Under the pieces are notes generated by a model that saw nothing but the letters and a program-made list of their open reading frames with translations, ran no database searches and was not told where the DNA came from. 24,964 nt of DNA, taken from UBA9076 sp964418835 (GTDB taxonomy: Bacteria > Bacillota_I > Bacilli_A > Erysipelotrichales > Erysipelotrichaceae). Of the stretch, positions 1 to 8,171 are shown piece after piece. The stretch is taken from assembly GCA_964418835.1 (NCBI GenBank), contig CAYQNJ010000020.1, forward strand, positions 1-24,964, in the 5' to 3' direction. Position numbers and translations under genes: made by a program. Within the stretch, counting starts at the first letter, position 1. Each line of letters opens with the position of its first letter.

Positions 1-60
1 AATCGAACCTACAACCTACTGATTACAAATCAGTTGCTCTGCCAATTGAGCTAAGTCGGC
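1..60 (-). tRNA. tRNA-Thr(TGT), 3' end cut by window edge
   Basis: Read on the minus strand, the gene begins GCCGACTTAGCTC at position 60. It has a D-arm, an anticodon stem ACTGA/TCAGT with loop TTTGTAA (anticodon TGT, reading ACA) and the start of the T-arm (GGTTCGA). The acceptor start is the same as in E. coli tRNA-Thr(TGT). About 16 nt of the 3' end lie outside the window. It lies 14 nt downstream of tRNA-Val and is probably cotranscribed with it. Confidence 0.93.
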
Positions 61-74
61 CTTTAGATAAAAAA

Positions 75-150
75 TGGTGGAGGTTGACGGGCTCGAACCG
101 CCGACCCTCTGCTTGTAAGGCAGATGCTCTCCCAACTGAGCTAAACCTCC
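75..150 (-). tRNA. tRNA-Val(TAC)
   Basis: The minus-strand sequence begins GGAGGTTTAGCTC at 150 and ends AACCTCCACCA at 75, a full 76-nt cloverleaf with encoded CCA. The anticodon stem TCTGC/GCAGA encloses loop CTTACAA, giving anticodon TAC (reads GUA). The T-arm GGCGGTTCGAGCCCGTC is intact. Confidence 0.95.
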
Positions 151-171
151 ATATCATTAAAGCGCTTTTAT

Positions 172-200
172 AATATAGCATAAGGATCTTTTCAAGTCAA
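172..200 (-). promoter_or_regulatory. sigma-A promoter of the tRNA-Val/Thr operon
   Basis: On the minus strand TTGACT (195-200) is followed by a 17-bp spacer and TATATT (172-177). The predicted start falls about 15 nt upstream of the tRNA-Val 5' end. This near-consensus arrangement fits a stable-RNA promoter. Confidence 0.75.
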
Positions 201-218
201 CTATTTATTTAAAAATAT

Positions 219-254
219 TTGAATTTTTGTTTAATGTTTATGATATATATCATA
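219..254 (+). promoter_or_regulatory. possible promoter with palindromic operator upstream of MATE gene
   Basis: TTGAAT (219-224) lies 16 bp from TGATAT (241-246). A perfect 16-bp palindrome TATGATATATATCATA (239-254) covers the putative -10. This could be an operator for a repressor of the exporter, but AT-rich palindromes arise easily by chance. Confidence 0.3.
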
Positions 255-344
255 TAAGATTATATACTATTTAAATTATTTTGGCACTAATTACCAGTTC
301 TATTTTTTGTTTAAATGATAGAATTATTATATTGAGGGGTAAAG

Positions 345-1712
345 GTGATAAATATGGATATTAGTAAGAAGAAAAGTTTGTTTAATACTAATGTTGATTT
401 ACTAAATGGACCAATTTTTAAAGCTTTAGTTATTTTTGCGATACCTTTATTTATATCAAGCATATTCCAACAACTATATAATACTGTAGATACTATGGTA
501 GTTGGTAATTACTTAGGGGATGCATCACTTGCGGCTATAGGATCAACTACTGCGATATTTGATTTATTAGTTGGTTTTGCATTAGGTATTGGTAATGGTT
601 TAACTATAGTTACAGGAAGAAGCTTTGGATCTAAAGATATTAATTTATTAAAGAAATCAGTTGCCTCTTCTATTGTAGTTGGAGTAATAATTTCTATTAT
701 AATAACTGTAATTGGTTCAATTATACTTTATCCTTTATTACAAGCTTTAAATACCCCTATTGAAATAATAGATGAAGCTTATAGTTATATTTCTATAATT
801 ACTTATTTTATTATTGTAATGTTTGCATATAATTTATGTGCTGGTTTATTAAGAGCTATTGGTAATAGCTTTATGCCATTAGTATTTTTAATTATTTCTG
901 CGTTATTGAATATCATATTAGATATAGCTTTTATTACACAATTTAATATGGGCATTGCTGGAGCTGCTGTTGCGACTGTAATATCACAAGGAGTATCAGT
1001 AGTACTATGTATTATATATATTTATAAAAACGTAGAAATGTTAGTACCAAGTAAAGAACATTTTAAAATTGATAAAAACTTGTATAAAGAATTATTAGGA
1101 CAAGGATTATCTATGGGATTTATGGGAAGTATTGTATCTGCTGGATCTGTAATATTACAATATGGAATAAATGGTTTAGGATATTTAGTTATAGCTGGAC
1201 ATACTGCCGCAAGAAGGTCTTATATGTTCTTCAACATGCCTTTTATTTCTATGGCATTAGCCATATCTACTTTTGTTTCTCAAAATAAAGGTGCTAATCA
1301 AATTAAAAGAATAAAGGAAGGAGTTAAGTATGCATATATCTATGATGCAATCCTTACTGTCTTTGTAGTAATAATTCTATTCTTCTTTTCTGAAGACTTA
1401 ATAAAATTAATATCAGGTTCAAGTGAAAGGGTTGTAATAGAAAATGGCTCTTTATATTTAAAGGTAGTTGCGCCATTTTATTTTGTTTTGGGTGTATTAA
1501 TGCAAACAAGGTATGCGCTACAAGGACTAGGACAAAAAGTTATTCCTCTTGTATCTAGTATTATAGAATTCTTTGGTAAGGTATTATTTGTTATAGTATT
1601 TATTCCTAAATTTGGTTATTTGGCTGTAATATTTTGTGAACCTGTAATATGGATAGTAATGACAATTCAATTATTATATTCTTTCTACAACAATAAGCTT
1701 ATAAAGGTTTGA
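345..1712 (+). CDS. MATE family efflux transporter
   Basis: A 455-residue, very hydrophobic protein with about 12 predicted membrane segments in two halves. The N-terminal region (residues 21-60) has the MATE signature style FAIPLFISSIFQQLYNTVDT followed by VVGNYLGDASLAAIGS. Members of this family export drugs or metabolites in exchange for Na+ or H+; the substrate cannot be predicted. The start is ambiguous: GTG at 345 has GAGG seven bases upstream, while ATG at 354 has AAAGGTGAT just before it and would drop only three residues. It is monocistronic, and the lysine riboswitch of the next operon begins about 40 nt after its stop. No clear terminator of its own is visible. It could equally be annotated as a NorM/DinF-like exporter. 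Confidence 0.9.
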   Translation: MINMDISKKKSLFNTNVDLLNGPIFKALVIFAIPLFISSIFQQLYNTVDTMVVGNYLGDASLAAIGSTTAIFDLLVGFALGIGNGLTIVTGRSFGSKDINLLKKSVASSIVVGVIISIIITVIGSIILYPLLQALNTPIEIIDEAYSYISIITYFIIVMFAYNLCAGLLRAIGNSFMPLVFLIISALLNIILDIAFITQFNMGIAGAAVATVISQGVSVVLCIIYIYKNVEMLVPSKEHFKIDKNLYKELLGQGLSMGFMGSIVSAGSVILQYGINGLGYLVIAGHTAARRSYMFFNMPFISMALAISTFVSQNKGANQIKRIKEGVKYAYIYDAILTVFVVIILFFFSEDLIKLISGSSERVVIENGSLYLKVVAPFYFVLGVLMQTRYALQGLGQKVIPLVSSIIEFFGKVLFVIVFIPKFGYLAVIFCEPVIWIVMTIQLLYSFYNNKLIKV

Positions 1713-1737
1713 TTTAATTTACTTATAATTTTTAATA

Positions 1738-1956
1738 TGATATCATTGATACAATTATAGAGGTAGCGATGCAGATGAGTAGAATGGGGAGAAGGTATTC
1801 TAAGAACCATTCAAAAGGCAATCATCGCCGAACGATTCAAATTGACAGATTTGTTTTGTGGGGTTATAGGAAATACCTATAACACTCCTACTTATTAAGT
1901 AGTGGCGCTTGTAAATAAAAATATTACAAATAGCGCTATAACTATATAGCGTTTTT
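1738..1956 (+). promoter_or_regulatory. Lysine riboswitch (L-box) with antiterminator and terminator
   Basis: The leader between MATE and lysA carries L-box landmarks in order: AGAGGTAGCGA (1759-1769), GAGTAG (1777-1782), GGGGAGAAGG (1786-1795), AAAAGGC then ATCGCCGAACG (about 1814-1834), and the P4/P5-type hairpins (1861-1883 and 1887-1901). Downstream, GCGCT-TGTAA near 1905-1914 can pair with TTACA..AGCGC (1924-1936) as an antiterminator. The alternative is a terminator: CGCTATA (1934-1940), loop ACTA, TATAGCG (1945-1951), then five Ts. Lysine binding would lock away the antiterminator's 5' arm and end transcription before lysA. Family assignment is from remembered consensus; the alternative pairing is visible directly. 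Confidence 0.88.
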
Positions 1957-1973
1957 AATTTATGGAGGTAATT

Positions 1974-3215
1974 ATGACACAGTTAATGATCAATTCAGAA
2001 AAAGCATCATCACTCGCAAAAAAATATGGTACACCATTGTATGTTTATGATGAAGTTAAATTAAAAGATAGGATTAAGAGTTATAAGGATAACTTTAAAT
2101 CAGACAAGTTTGATACAAAGGTAATTTATGCGTCTAAAGCATTTTCTTGTGTTTATTTATATAAACTTGTACAAAAGTTTAATTTAGGTGTAGATGTTGT
2201 GAGTTTAGGCGAAATGATAACTGCAATAAAAGCTAATGTAAAACCTGAAGATATATATTTTCATGGAAATAATAAATCTAGTAAAGAAATACTAATTGGA
2301 CTTAACTATGGTGAAATTACATTTGTGGTTGATAATATAGGTGAACTTGAAACCATAGATGAAATTTCTAAAAAAATAAATAAAAAATGTCATATTTTAT
2401 TAAGAATGAATGTGAAGGTAGAAGCGGATACACATAAATATGATGTGACTGCACATGAAGATAGTAAGTTTGGGATGTTGAGTGATAGTGAAGAGTTTAA
2501 ACAATGTCAAAGACTTCTTAAAGGAAATAATAATCTTATATTTGATGGTTATCATTGTCATATTGGTTCTCAATTATTTTCTCTAGATACTCACTATAAA
2601 GCGATTGATAAGATGTTAGATTTAGTGGATTATCCTGTTGTATTAAATATAGGTGGTGGATTTGGAGTTAATTACACAAAAGATGATAATGCATTAAGCG
2701 CTGATATTGTGAGTAAAAACTTAATTAAATATGTAGAAGAACAAGTAGAAAAAAGAAATATAAAGATTAAATCTTTAATGATAGAACCTGGAAGAAGTAT
2801 AGTCGCAGATTCTGGATATACCTTATATACAGTAGGAAGTCAGAAAGTAACACCAAACAAAAACTATTATTTTGTGGATGGTGGTATGAGTGATAATATT
2901 CGACCAGCTTTATATCAAGCTAAATATGAATGTGATTTAGTAGATAGAATGGATGAAGAAAAAACTGTAAAAGCTACAGTTTCAGGTAAGTGTTGTGAAT
3001 CAGGAGATATTTTAATAGAAGAATGCATGCTGCCACCATATAGAAAAAATGACATTATGGTTGTATATACTACTGGAGCTTATGGTTATTCAATGGCTAG
3101 TAATTACAATAAATTAGGTATTCCTGCAGTAGTGTTTGTGGATGAGGTTAGTAGTAAAGAAATTATTAAAAGACAAGAAGTTGCTCAAATGATAGAAAGG
3201 GAGATAGATTTATGA
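1974..3215 (+). CDS. lysA: Diaminopimelate decarboxylase
   Basis: This PLP enzyme converts meso-diaminopimelate to L-lysine, the last lysine step. It is a fold-type III decarboxylase of 413 residues. The Schiff-base lysine is in YASKAF (K55). HIGSQ, the phosphate-binding glycine stretch GGGFGVNY, EPGRS and CCESGD follow in the usual order. I place the start at ATG 1974 because GGAGGT (1964-1969) is a strong ribosome site; an in-frame ATG at 1962 overlaps that site and is unlikely. The gene is directly under the lysine riboswitch and its last 4 nt overlap dapA (ATGA), so lysA, dapA and dapB are translated from one message. Confidence 0.96.
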   Translation: MTQLMINSEKASSLAKKYGTPLYVYDEVKLKDRIKSYKDNFKSDKFDTKVIYASKAFSCVYLYKLVQKFNLGVDVVSLGEMITAIKANVKPEDIYFHGNNKSSKEILIGLNYGEITFVVDNIGELETIDEISKKINKKCHILLRMNVKVEADTHKYDVTAHEDSKFGMLSDSEEFKQCQRLLKGNNNLIFDGYHCHIGSQLFSLDTHYKAIDKMLDLVDYPVVLNIGGGFGVNYTKDDNALSADIVSKNLIKYVEEQVEKRNIKIKSLMIEPGRSIVADSGYTLYTVGSQKVTPNKNYYFVDGGMSDNIRPALYQAKYECDLVDRMDEEKTVKATVSGKCCESGDILIEECMLPPYRKNDIMVVYTTGAYGYSMASNYNKLGIPAVVFVDEVSSKEIIKRQEVAQMIEREIDL

Positions 3216-4102
3216 TTAAGGGATCAATCGTCGCATTAGTTACACCATTCAATTATGATTTTACTGTGAATTTTGAAAAACTTGGAGAATTAATAGAATT
3301 TCATATTGATCAAAAAACAGATGCAATTTTAATACTAGGAACTACAGGAGAAAGTAGTGTTCTAACATTTGATGAGGAAGAAGATATTGTAAAATATACT
3401 ATTTCTAAAGCAAATGGAAGAATTCCTATAGTAGTAGGATCAGGATCAAATGATACTGCAATAGCTATATGGCAAGCTCAAAGATTTGAAAAAATGGGAG
3501 CTGATGCTTTATTAGTTATTACTCCTTATTACAATAAAACTAATGAAGAAGGAATGTATAAACATTTTGAAATGGTTGCTAAAAGTGTTACGTGTCCAAT
3601 AATTTTATATAATGTACCTAGTAGAACAGGTTGTTCTTTAAGTATAAATAATTTAAAAAGATTAAAAGAATTAGAAAACATTGTTGGAATTAAAGAAGCA
3701 AGTGGAAATATTAGTTATGTGAGTAAGGTTGCTAAACTAGTTGATGATAATTTTGCATTATATAGTGGTAATGATGATATAGTAGTTCCTTTAATGTCAC
3801 TAGGAGGAAGTGGGGTTATTAGTGTTGCGGCTAATATTATGCCTTATGCAATGCATGACTTAGTTTATACTTATTTAAATGGTGATGTTGTTGATGCTAA
3901 AAATAAACAACTTGCATACTTAGAGGTAATAGATTCTTTATTTTATGAGGTTAACCCTATTCCGGTTAAACAAGCTTTAAATCATTTAGGCTTTGAAGCA
4001 GGTCCTTGTAGGTTGCCTTTATTTGATATGGATAAAGAACTTGCGAAAAAGATGTATAACTTAATTGATAATAGTGATGTGGTGTACAAATGGCAAAAAT
4101 AG
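3212..4102 (+). CDS. dapA: 4-hydroxy-tetrahydrodipicolinate synthase
   Basis: DapA condenses pyruvate with aspartate semialdehyde to start the DAP/lysine branch. It is 296 residues, the usual length. Catalytic residues fall at the same numbers as in E. coli DapA: T44-T45 in GTTGE, Y133 in ILYNVPSRTG, R138, and the Schiff-base K161 in GIKEASG. The start overlaps the lysA stop, with AGGGAG upstream as ribosome site. Its last 13 nt overlap dapB. Control by the upstream lysine riboswitch would give end-product repression of the first committed step. Confidence 0.96.
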   Translation: MIKGSIVALVTPFNYDFTVNFEKLGELIEFHIDQKTDAILILGTTGESSVLTFDEEEDIVKYTISKANGRIPIVVGSGSNDTAIAIWQAQRFEKMGADALLVITPYYNKTNEEGMYKHFEMVAKSVTCPIILYNVPSRTGCSLSINNLKRLKELENIVGIKEASGNISYVSKVAKLVDDNFALYSGNDDIVVPLMSLGGSGVISVAANIMPYAMHDLVYTYLNGDVVDAKNKQLAYLEVIDSLFYEVNPIPVKQALNHLGFEAGPCRLPLFDMDKELAKKMYNLIDNSDVVYKWQK

Positions 4103-4788
4103 GGATTATAGGTGATGGTAAGATGGGTAAGATGTTAGCTTCTTTAATAGAAGATGACTCTTATGAATTTTTAGACTATACACAAGAATTAGAAGATAAG
4201 GGCTATGATGTTTTATTGGATGTTTCTCATCCAGATATGTTAAAAAAGATAATTAAACTAGAAACTAATAGATCTATTCCTATTTGTATTGCGACAACTG
4301 GATATAATGATGAACAAATTAAAAAGATACAAGACTTATCTAATACAACTCCCATATTATTTTCTTCAAATTATTCTTTAGGTGTTAATTTATTAAATAA
4401 GTTGATAGAAATTGCGACACCAGTATTAATGGATAATTTTGATATTGAATTAATAGAAATGCATCATAATCAAAAGATAGATTCTCCTAGTGGTACTGCA
4501 AAAATGTTATATAACACTATTAATAATATTAAAGAATATAAAGAAGTTAATGGTAGAAGTGGTGTTAGTAGAAGAGAAAAAAATGAAATTGGTGTTCATT
4601 CCTTAAGAGGTGGAACAGTAGCGGGTATTCATGAAGTAATTTATGCTGGAGAAGATGAAATGCTTAGTATAAAACATGAAGCATCTTCAAGAAAAATATT
4701 TGCGAAAGGTATGCTTGTTGGGGCTAAATGGATAATTAACAAGGAAAATGGTTTGTATGATATGAATAATGTTCTTTTTAAAGAATAA
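4090..4788 (+). CDS. dapB: 4-hydroxy-tetrahydrodipicolinate reductase
   Basis: This NAD(P)H enzyme reduces the DapA product to tetrahydrodipicolinate. The N-terminal Rossmann motif GDGKMGK (8-14) binds nucleotide. The catalytic segment EMHHNQKIDSPSGTAKML contains H125, H126, K129 and the SGTA substrate loop. At 232 residues it belongs to the shorter DapB forms rather than the ~270-residue E. coli type. The start lies inside dapA, and the ribosome site (GTGGTG) is weak, suggesting translational coupling. No other dap genes are in the window, so the pathway variant (acetylase, succinylase or aminotransferase) is unknown. Confidence 0.94.
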   Translation: MAKIGIIGDGKMGKMLASLIEDDSYEFLDYTQELEDKGYDVLLDVSHPDMLKKIIKLETNRSIPICIATTGYNDEQIKKIQDLSNTTPILFSSNYSLGVNLLNKLIEIATPVLMDNFDIELIEMHHNQKIDSPSGTAKMLYNTINNIKEYKEVNGRSGVSRREKNEIGVHSLRGGTVAGIHEVIYAGEDEMLSIKHEASSRKIFAKGMLVGAKWIINKENGLYDMNNVLFKE

Positions 4789-4829
4789 GTATTTGTTATA
4801 TAATTAAAGCTATGAAACGGAGTGGTTAA

Positions 4830-5258
4830 ATGTTAAAGGTATTTAATACAGATGCTTTATCAAGAAACTCAAGGTTTTTTAGAGGTTTTATTGCTGGTTT
4901 TATCACAGCTGTTGTATTAGCTGTTTTATATGGATTTCTTGGAAGACTTATTGCGGTAGAATTTTCATTAGTATTTATTGGTATGGGATACTTAATTGGT
5001 ATGGCTATTAGGCATTTTGGAAGAGGAGTTAGATTAGAGTTTTCTATAATGGGAGCTTTATTAACTGTATTTTGTATTGTCTTAGCTGATTTCATATATT
5101 ATTTTGGTATAAATAATCTAATGATTTTTTCTTTTTATCCTCAATATATTGTGGCTTATTTAAGATTGTTTTTAAGGACTGATATAAACGCTTTACTTTC
5201 ATTAGCTTTTAGAGTTGGTGGGGTTTATGCAGGTTATGTTTATTCAAGGATAATATAG
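4830..5258 (+). CDS. Small integral membrane protein of unknown function
   Basis: A 142-residue protein with about four hydrophobic segments (roughly residues 17-35, 42-58, 70-92 and 120-140). The central part IGMGYLIGMAIRHFGRG has a glycine-rich helix followed by a basic loop. It has no signal peptide or catalytic motif that I recognise. A GGAG ribosome site (about 4819) precedes the ATG. It lies 41 nt after dapB and 1 nt before alr, so it is probably cotranscribed with alr. I do not recognise a named family; its position between two peptidoglycan-precursor genes is the only functional hint. Confidence 0.8.
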   Translation: MLKVFNTDALSRNSRFFRGFIAGFITAVVLAVLYGFLGRLIAVEFSLVFIGMGYLIGMAIRHFGRGVRLEFSIMGALLTVFCIVLADFIYYFGINNLMIFSFYPQYIVAYLRLFLRTDINALLSLAFRVGGVYAGYVYSRII

Positions 5259-5259
5259 T

Positions 5260-6375
5260 ATGTATAGAGATGCATGGGTAAAGATTGATATTGATGCGTT
5301 TAAAGATAACATTAAAACCATAATAAAAAGATCTAACAAAAAACTAATCGCAATTATTAAGGCAGATGCGTATGGCTGTGGTGCTAAAACACTTTATAAG
5401 TATGCATTTGAAGCCGGTGTTAGTATGTTTGGAGTTTCTAGTTTAGAAGAAGCTATTAGACTTAGAGAAGATGGGTGTGATAGTGATATTTTAATTCTGG
5501 GACATACTAGTAGTGATAATTTAGATTTAATTAAGAAATATGATTTTACACTTACTACTGTTTCAATGGATTGGGTAGATGAATTTAGTAATTATGATGG
5601 TAGTGGAGTAAAAGTTCACATTAAAGTTGATACAGGTATGAATCGAATTGGTTTAAAAGGTATTGATGAAGTTAAAGTTACAATAGATAAGTTAATAAAA
5701 GCTAATTATGAAGTTGATGGCATATTCACTCATTTTGCATGTTCAGATGATGATTACAATAAAAAAACAAAACAACAATATGAAATGTTTAAGAATATTG
5801 TAAGTAATATAAGTTATAAGTTTAATTGGATTCATTGTTCAAATTCAGATGCGTCTATGAGTATAGATGATGACTTATGTAATAGTGTTAGGGTTGGTTT
5901 ATCTTTATATGGATTTAATACTTATTACAAAGATTTAAAACCAGTAGTTTCACTGATTTGTAATTTAATAAATGTAAAAACAGTTAAAAAAGGTGAAGCC
6001 ATTAGTTATGGTTCAACATATGTTTGTGAGGATGATGAAATTATAGGTACCATTCCAATAGGGTATGCGGATGGGTTTAATAGAAAGAATTCGGGAAGAA
6101 GGGTTTATATAGAAGGAACTACAGGAGTTATTGTTGGTAGAATTTGTATGGATCAAATGATGATAAAATTAGGTGAGTATAGACCTATTGGTACTAGAGT
6201 TGAACTATTTGGACCCCATATATCTATAGAAGAGGTCGCAAAGGATTTAGATACTATTTCCTATGAAGTTCTTACAGTATTAAGTGATAGACTTACAAGG
6301 GTTTATTTTAAAGATGGTAAGTATCTTACAGATATAAATCCTAGACTAAATAGAAGTGAAAAAGAAATATCTTAG
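5260..6375 (+). CDS. alr: Alanine racemase
   Basis: This PLP enzyme interconverts L- and D-alanine, supplying D-Ala for peptidoglycan. The PLP lysine is K34 in IIKADAYGCG. The second catalytic base is Y250 in ISYGSTY. GMNRIG (127-131 region) and RICMDQM (294-300) are also family motifs. At 371 residues it is full length. The start is 1 nt after the preceding membrane-protein gene, with AAGGA upstream. The stop codon overlaps the stop of the convergent yfcE gene and lies inside a hairpin (6361-6389), so the last codons (KEIS) are also terminator sequence. Confidence 0.96.
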   Translation: MYRDAWVKIDIDAFKDNIKTIIKRSNKKLIAIIKADAYGCGAKTLYKYAFEAGVSMFGVSSLEEAIRLREDGCDSDILILGHTSSDNLDLIKKYDFTLTTVSMDWVDEFSNYDGSGVKVHIKVDTGMNRIGLKGIDEVKVTIDKLIKANYEVDGIFTHFACSDDDYNKKTKQQYEMFKNIVSNISYKFNWIHCSNSDASMSIDDDLCNSVRVGLSLYGFNTYYKDLKPVVSLICNLINVKTVKKGEAISYGSTYVCEDDEIIGTIPIGYADGFNRKNSGRRVYIEGTTGVIVGRICMDQMMIKLGEYRPIGTRVELFGPHISIEEVAKDLDTISYEVLTVLSDRLTRVYFKDGKYLTDINPRLNRSEKEIS

Positions 6376-6389
6376 AAGGATATTTCTTT
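6361..6389. terminator. Bidirectional terminator inside the coding ends of alr and yfcE
   Basis: AAAGAAATATC (6361-6371) and GATATTTCTTT (6379-6389) form a perfect 11-bp stem with loop TTAGAAG that contains both stop codons. T-rich tails follow on each strand. The hairpin encodes the last residues of both convergent genes. Confidence 0.75.
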
Positions 6390-6914
6390 ATATATTTCAT
6401 GATTAAATGTATAAATTTTATAACTATTTTCATCCAAGATACCATAGGTTTTTGGATGATTTTCTTTTGGTAAGGAAGAAGAACCAGGGTTTAGGATAAA
6501 GTAGTTATTTTCTTTTTTTGCGATTGGTAAATGTACATGTCCATATATAAATACATTTCCTTCACTTAGAAAAGGTAGTTTTTCTGGTGAGTATATATGA
6601 CCATGAGATGCGACTATCTTTCTTTTACCAATGTAGAAGGTATTTAAGTCTGATAATAATGGGAATTCAAGAACCATTTGATCTACTTCACTATCACAAT
6701 TACCTCTTACAGAAATAATCTTATCTTTGTATTGGTTTAATATTGGTATAATTTCTTTTGGATTGTAGTCTAATGGTAAATTATTTCTAGGACCATGATA
6801 TAGTATGTCACCTAAACATAATATTAAATCGGTATTATGTATCTTAATTATTTCATCAATTATTTGTGCTGCTTGTAGTGAACCGTGTAGGTCAGAAATA
6901 GTAAGTACTTTCAT
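6372..6914 (-). CDS. yfcE: YfcE-type metallophosphodiesterase
   Basis: A 180-residue calcineurin-like phosphoesterase. The two-metal motifs are in order: D8 and H10 (SDLHGS), D36 in CLGDILYHGPRNN, N72 and D74 in RGNCD, H104 in SHGH, and H126/H128 in YGHVHLP. The GD..YHGPRN signature is typical of the YfcE/MJ0936 subgroup, which hydrolyses phosphodiesters in vitro; the physiological substrate is not known. The start has GGAG a few bases upstream. The gene is monocistronic and convergent with alr, sharing a terminator with it. The yfcE symbol reflects family resemblance rather than proven orthology. Confidence 0.9.
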   Translation of the reverse strand: MKVLTISDLHGSLQAAQIIDEIIKIHNTDLILCLGDILYHGPRNNLPLDYNPKEIIPILNQYKDKIISVRGNCDSEVDQMVLEFPLLSDLNTFYIGKRKIVASHGHIYSPEKLPFLSEGNVFIYGHVHLPIAKKENNYFILNPGSSSLPKENHPKTYGILDENSYKIYTFNHEIYKEISF

Positions 6915-6942
6915 ATAATTTCTCCTTTACTTTGAAATTAAG

Positions 6943-6963
6943 ATGTAATGTAATGTAATGTAA
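6943..6963. repeat. Pentanucleotide tandem repeat, (ATGTA)x4
   Basis: Four perfect copies of ATGTA (6943-6962) lie between the divergent yfcE and DUF871 genes. They are in the region where both promoters should be. On the minus strand each copy gives TACATT, a passable -10. Confidence 0.85.
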
Positions 6964-7005
6964 AATTAATCTTATAGTAGTAATATTAATATAGGAGGAA
7001 AATAT

Positions 7006-8097
7006 ATGCAAAGATTAGGTATTTCTATTTATCCAGAGCATTCTACACCTGAAAAAGATTTAGTGTATATGAAGCTTGCGGCTAAATATGGTTTTACAAG
7101 AATATTTACATGTTTATTGTCAGTAAAAGAAAGTAAAGAAGATATAATAAAGAACTTTACAGAATTTGTGAAGAATGCTCATGAGTTGGGGTTTATAGTA
7201 TCAGTTGATACATCTCCAGTTGTATTTAAGTATCTAGGTGCTACACCTACTGATTTGTCTGTGTTTCATCAAATGAATGTGGATATTATTAGATTGGATG
7301 CAAGTTTTGATGAGTTTGAAAATATAGCTATCACTAGAAATCCATACAATATTAAAATTGAATATAATGGTTCTAGTAATATGAGTTTAGATTTATTGAT
7401 TGAAAGAGGTGCAAATAAACATAATATGTGTATTTGTAGTAATTTCTATCCTCAAAAGAATACTGGTATGAGTGTTGATAGATTTAAATATTTCAATGAA
7501 AAGTATCAACCTCTTGGGCTTACAAATGCAGCGTTTGTGTCTAGTAATGAAAAAAATACATTTGGACCTTGGGAGGTGTATGCAGGATTGCCAACTTTAG
7601 AAATTCATAGAAATTTACCAATTGATTTACAAACAAGATATTTATTTGCGACTAGATTAATTGATGATGTTTTAGTTGGTAATGCTTATGCTAGTGAAGA
7701 AGAATTAAAAGCAATGTCTGAGGTTGATCTTACTAAGGTTACTTTAAAAATTGATTTTGAAGAAGGTGTTACAGACTTTGAAAAAGAAGATTTATTTAGT
7801 AATTATCATATGGTTAGAACAGATGGGAATGATATAGTTCTTAGATCTAGTTTTCCTAGAATAATTTATAAAGGTAGAGAAGTTCCAGAAAGAAAACATA
7901 ATAGAGAAAAATTTACTAGAGGAGATGTAATTATAGTAAATGATAATCTAAAACATTATAGAGCTGAAATTATGGTTGTATTACAAGATATTGAAGCTAC
8001 TAATGAATATAATTTAATTGGACATCTTTCAAAAGGGGAAGAATTATTATTAGATTACATAAAACAAGATTTCCAATTTGGATTTATTAAGGAATAA
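7006..8097 (+). CDS. MupG/DUF871 family protein (6-phospho-N-acetylmuramidase-like)
   Basis: A 363-residue protein starting MQRLGISIYPEHSTPEKDLVYM, characteristic of the DUF871 family. The N-terminal ~240 residues are a TIM-barrel-like domain and the C-terminal ~115 a cyclophilin-like domain. A staphylococcal member, MupG, cleaves MurNAc-6-phosphate-GlcNAc during cell-wall recycling; whether this one does the same is inference. No MurNAc phosphotransferase or murQ lies nearby, which weakens the case for muropeptide recycling in this locus. AGGAGG ends about 7 nt before the ATG. A strong terminator begins at its stop codon. Confidence 0.85.
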   Translation: MQRLGISIYPEHSTPEKDLVYMKLAAKYGFTRIFTCLLSVKESKEDIIKNFTEFVKNAHELGFIVSVDTSPVVFKYLGATPTDLSVFHQMNVDIIRLDASFDEFENIAITRNPYNIKIEYNGSSNMSLDLLIERGANKHNMCICSNFYPQKNTGMSVDRFKYFNEKYQPLGLTNAAFVSSNEKNTFGPWEVYAGLPTLEIHRNLPIDLQTRYLFATRLIDDVLVGNAYASEEELKAMSEVDLTKVTLKIDFEEGVTDFEKEDLFSNYHMVRTDGNDIVLRSSFPRIIYKGREVPERKHNREKFTRGDVIIVNDNLKHYRAEIMVVLQDIEATNEYNLIGHLSKGEELLLDYIKQDFQFGFIKE

Positions 8098-8122
8098 AGG
8101 TAAGCAATGCTTACCTTTTTTT
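8096..8122 (+). terminator. Intrinsic terminator after DUF871 gene
   Basis: AAAGGTAAGC (8096-8105), loop AAT, GCTTACCTTT (8109-8118), followed by further Ts to 8122. The stem begins within the stop codon of the upstream gene. Confidence 0.9.
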
Positions 8123-8171
8123 GTGATTATTATATGGTATATTTTAAATGAATAGTAAAGAGGTTATAAAT

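Noticed and set aside
1962..1973. Earlier ATG for lysA at 1962
   Set aside because: It lies across the GGAGGT ribosome site that serves ATG 1974.
4826..5095. Minus-strand open frames inside genes (4826-5095, 8940-9581, 10731-11051, 21484-21729 and others)
   Set aside because: They are shadows of well-supported genes with clear motifs, and their translations show no coherent protein character.
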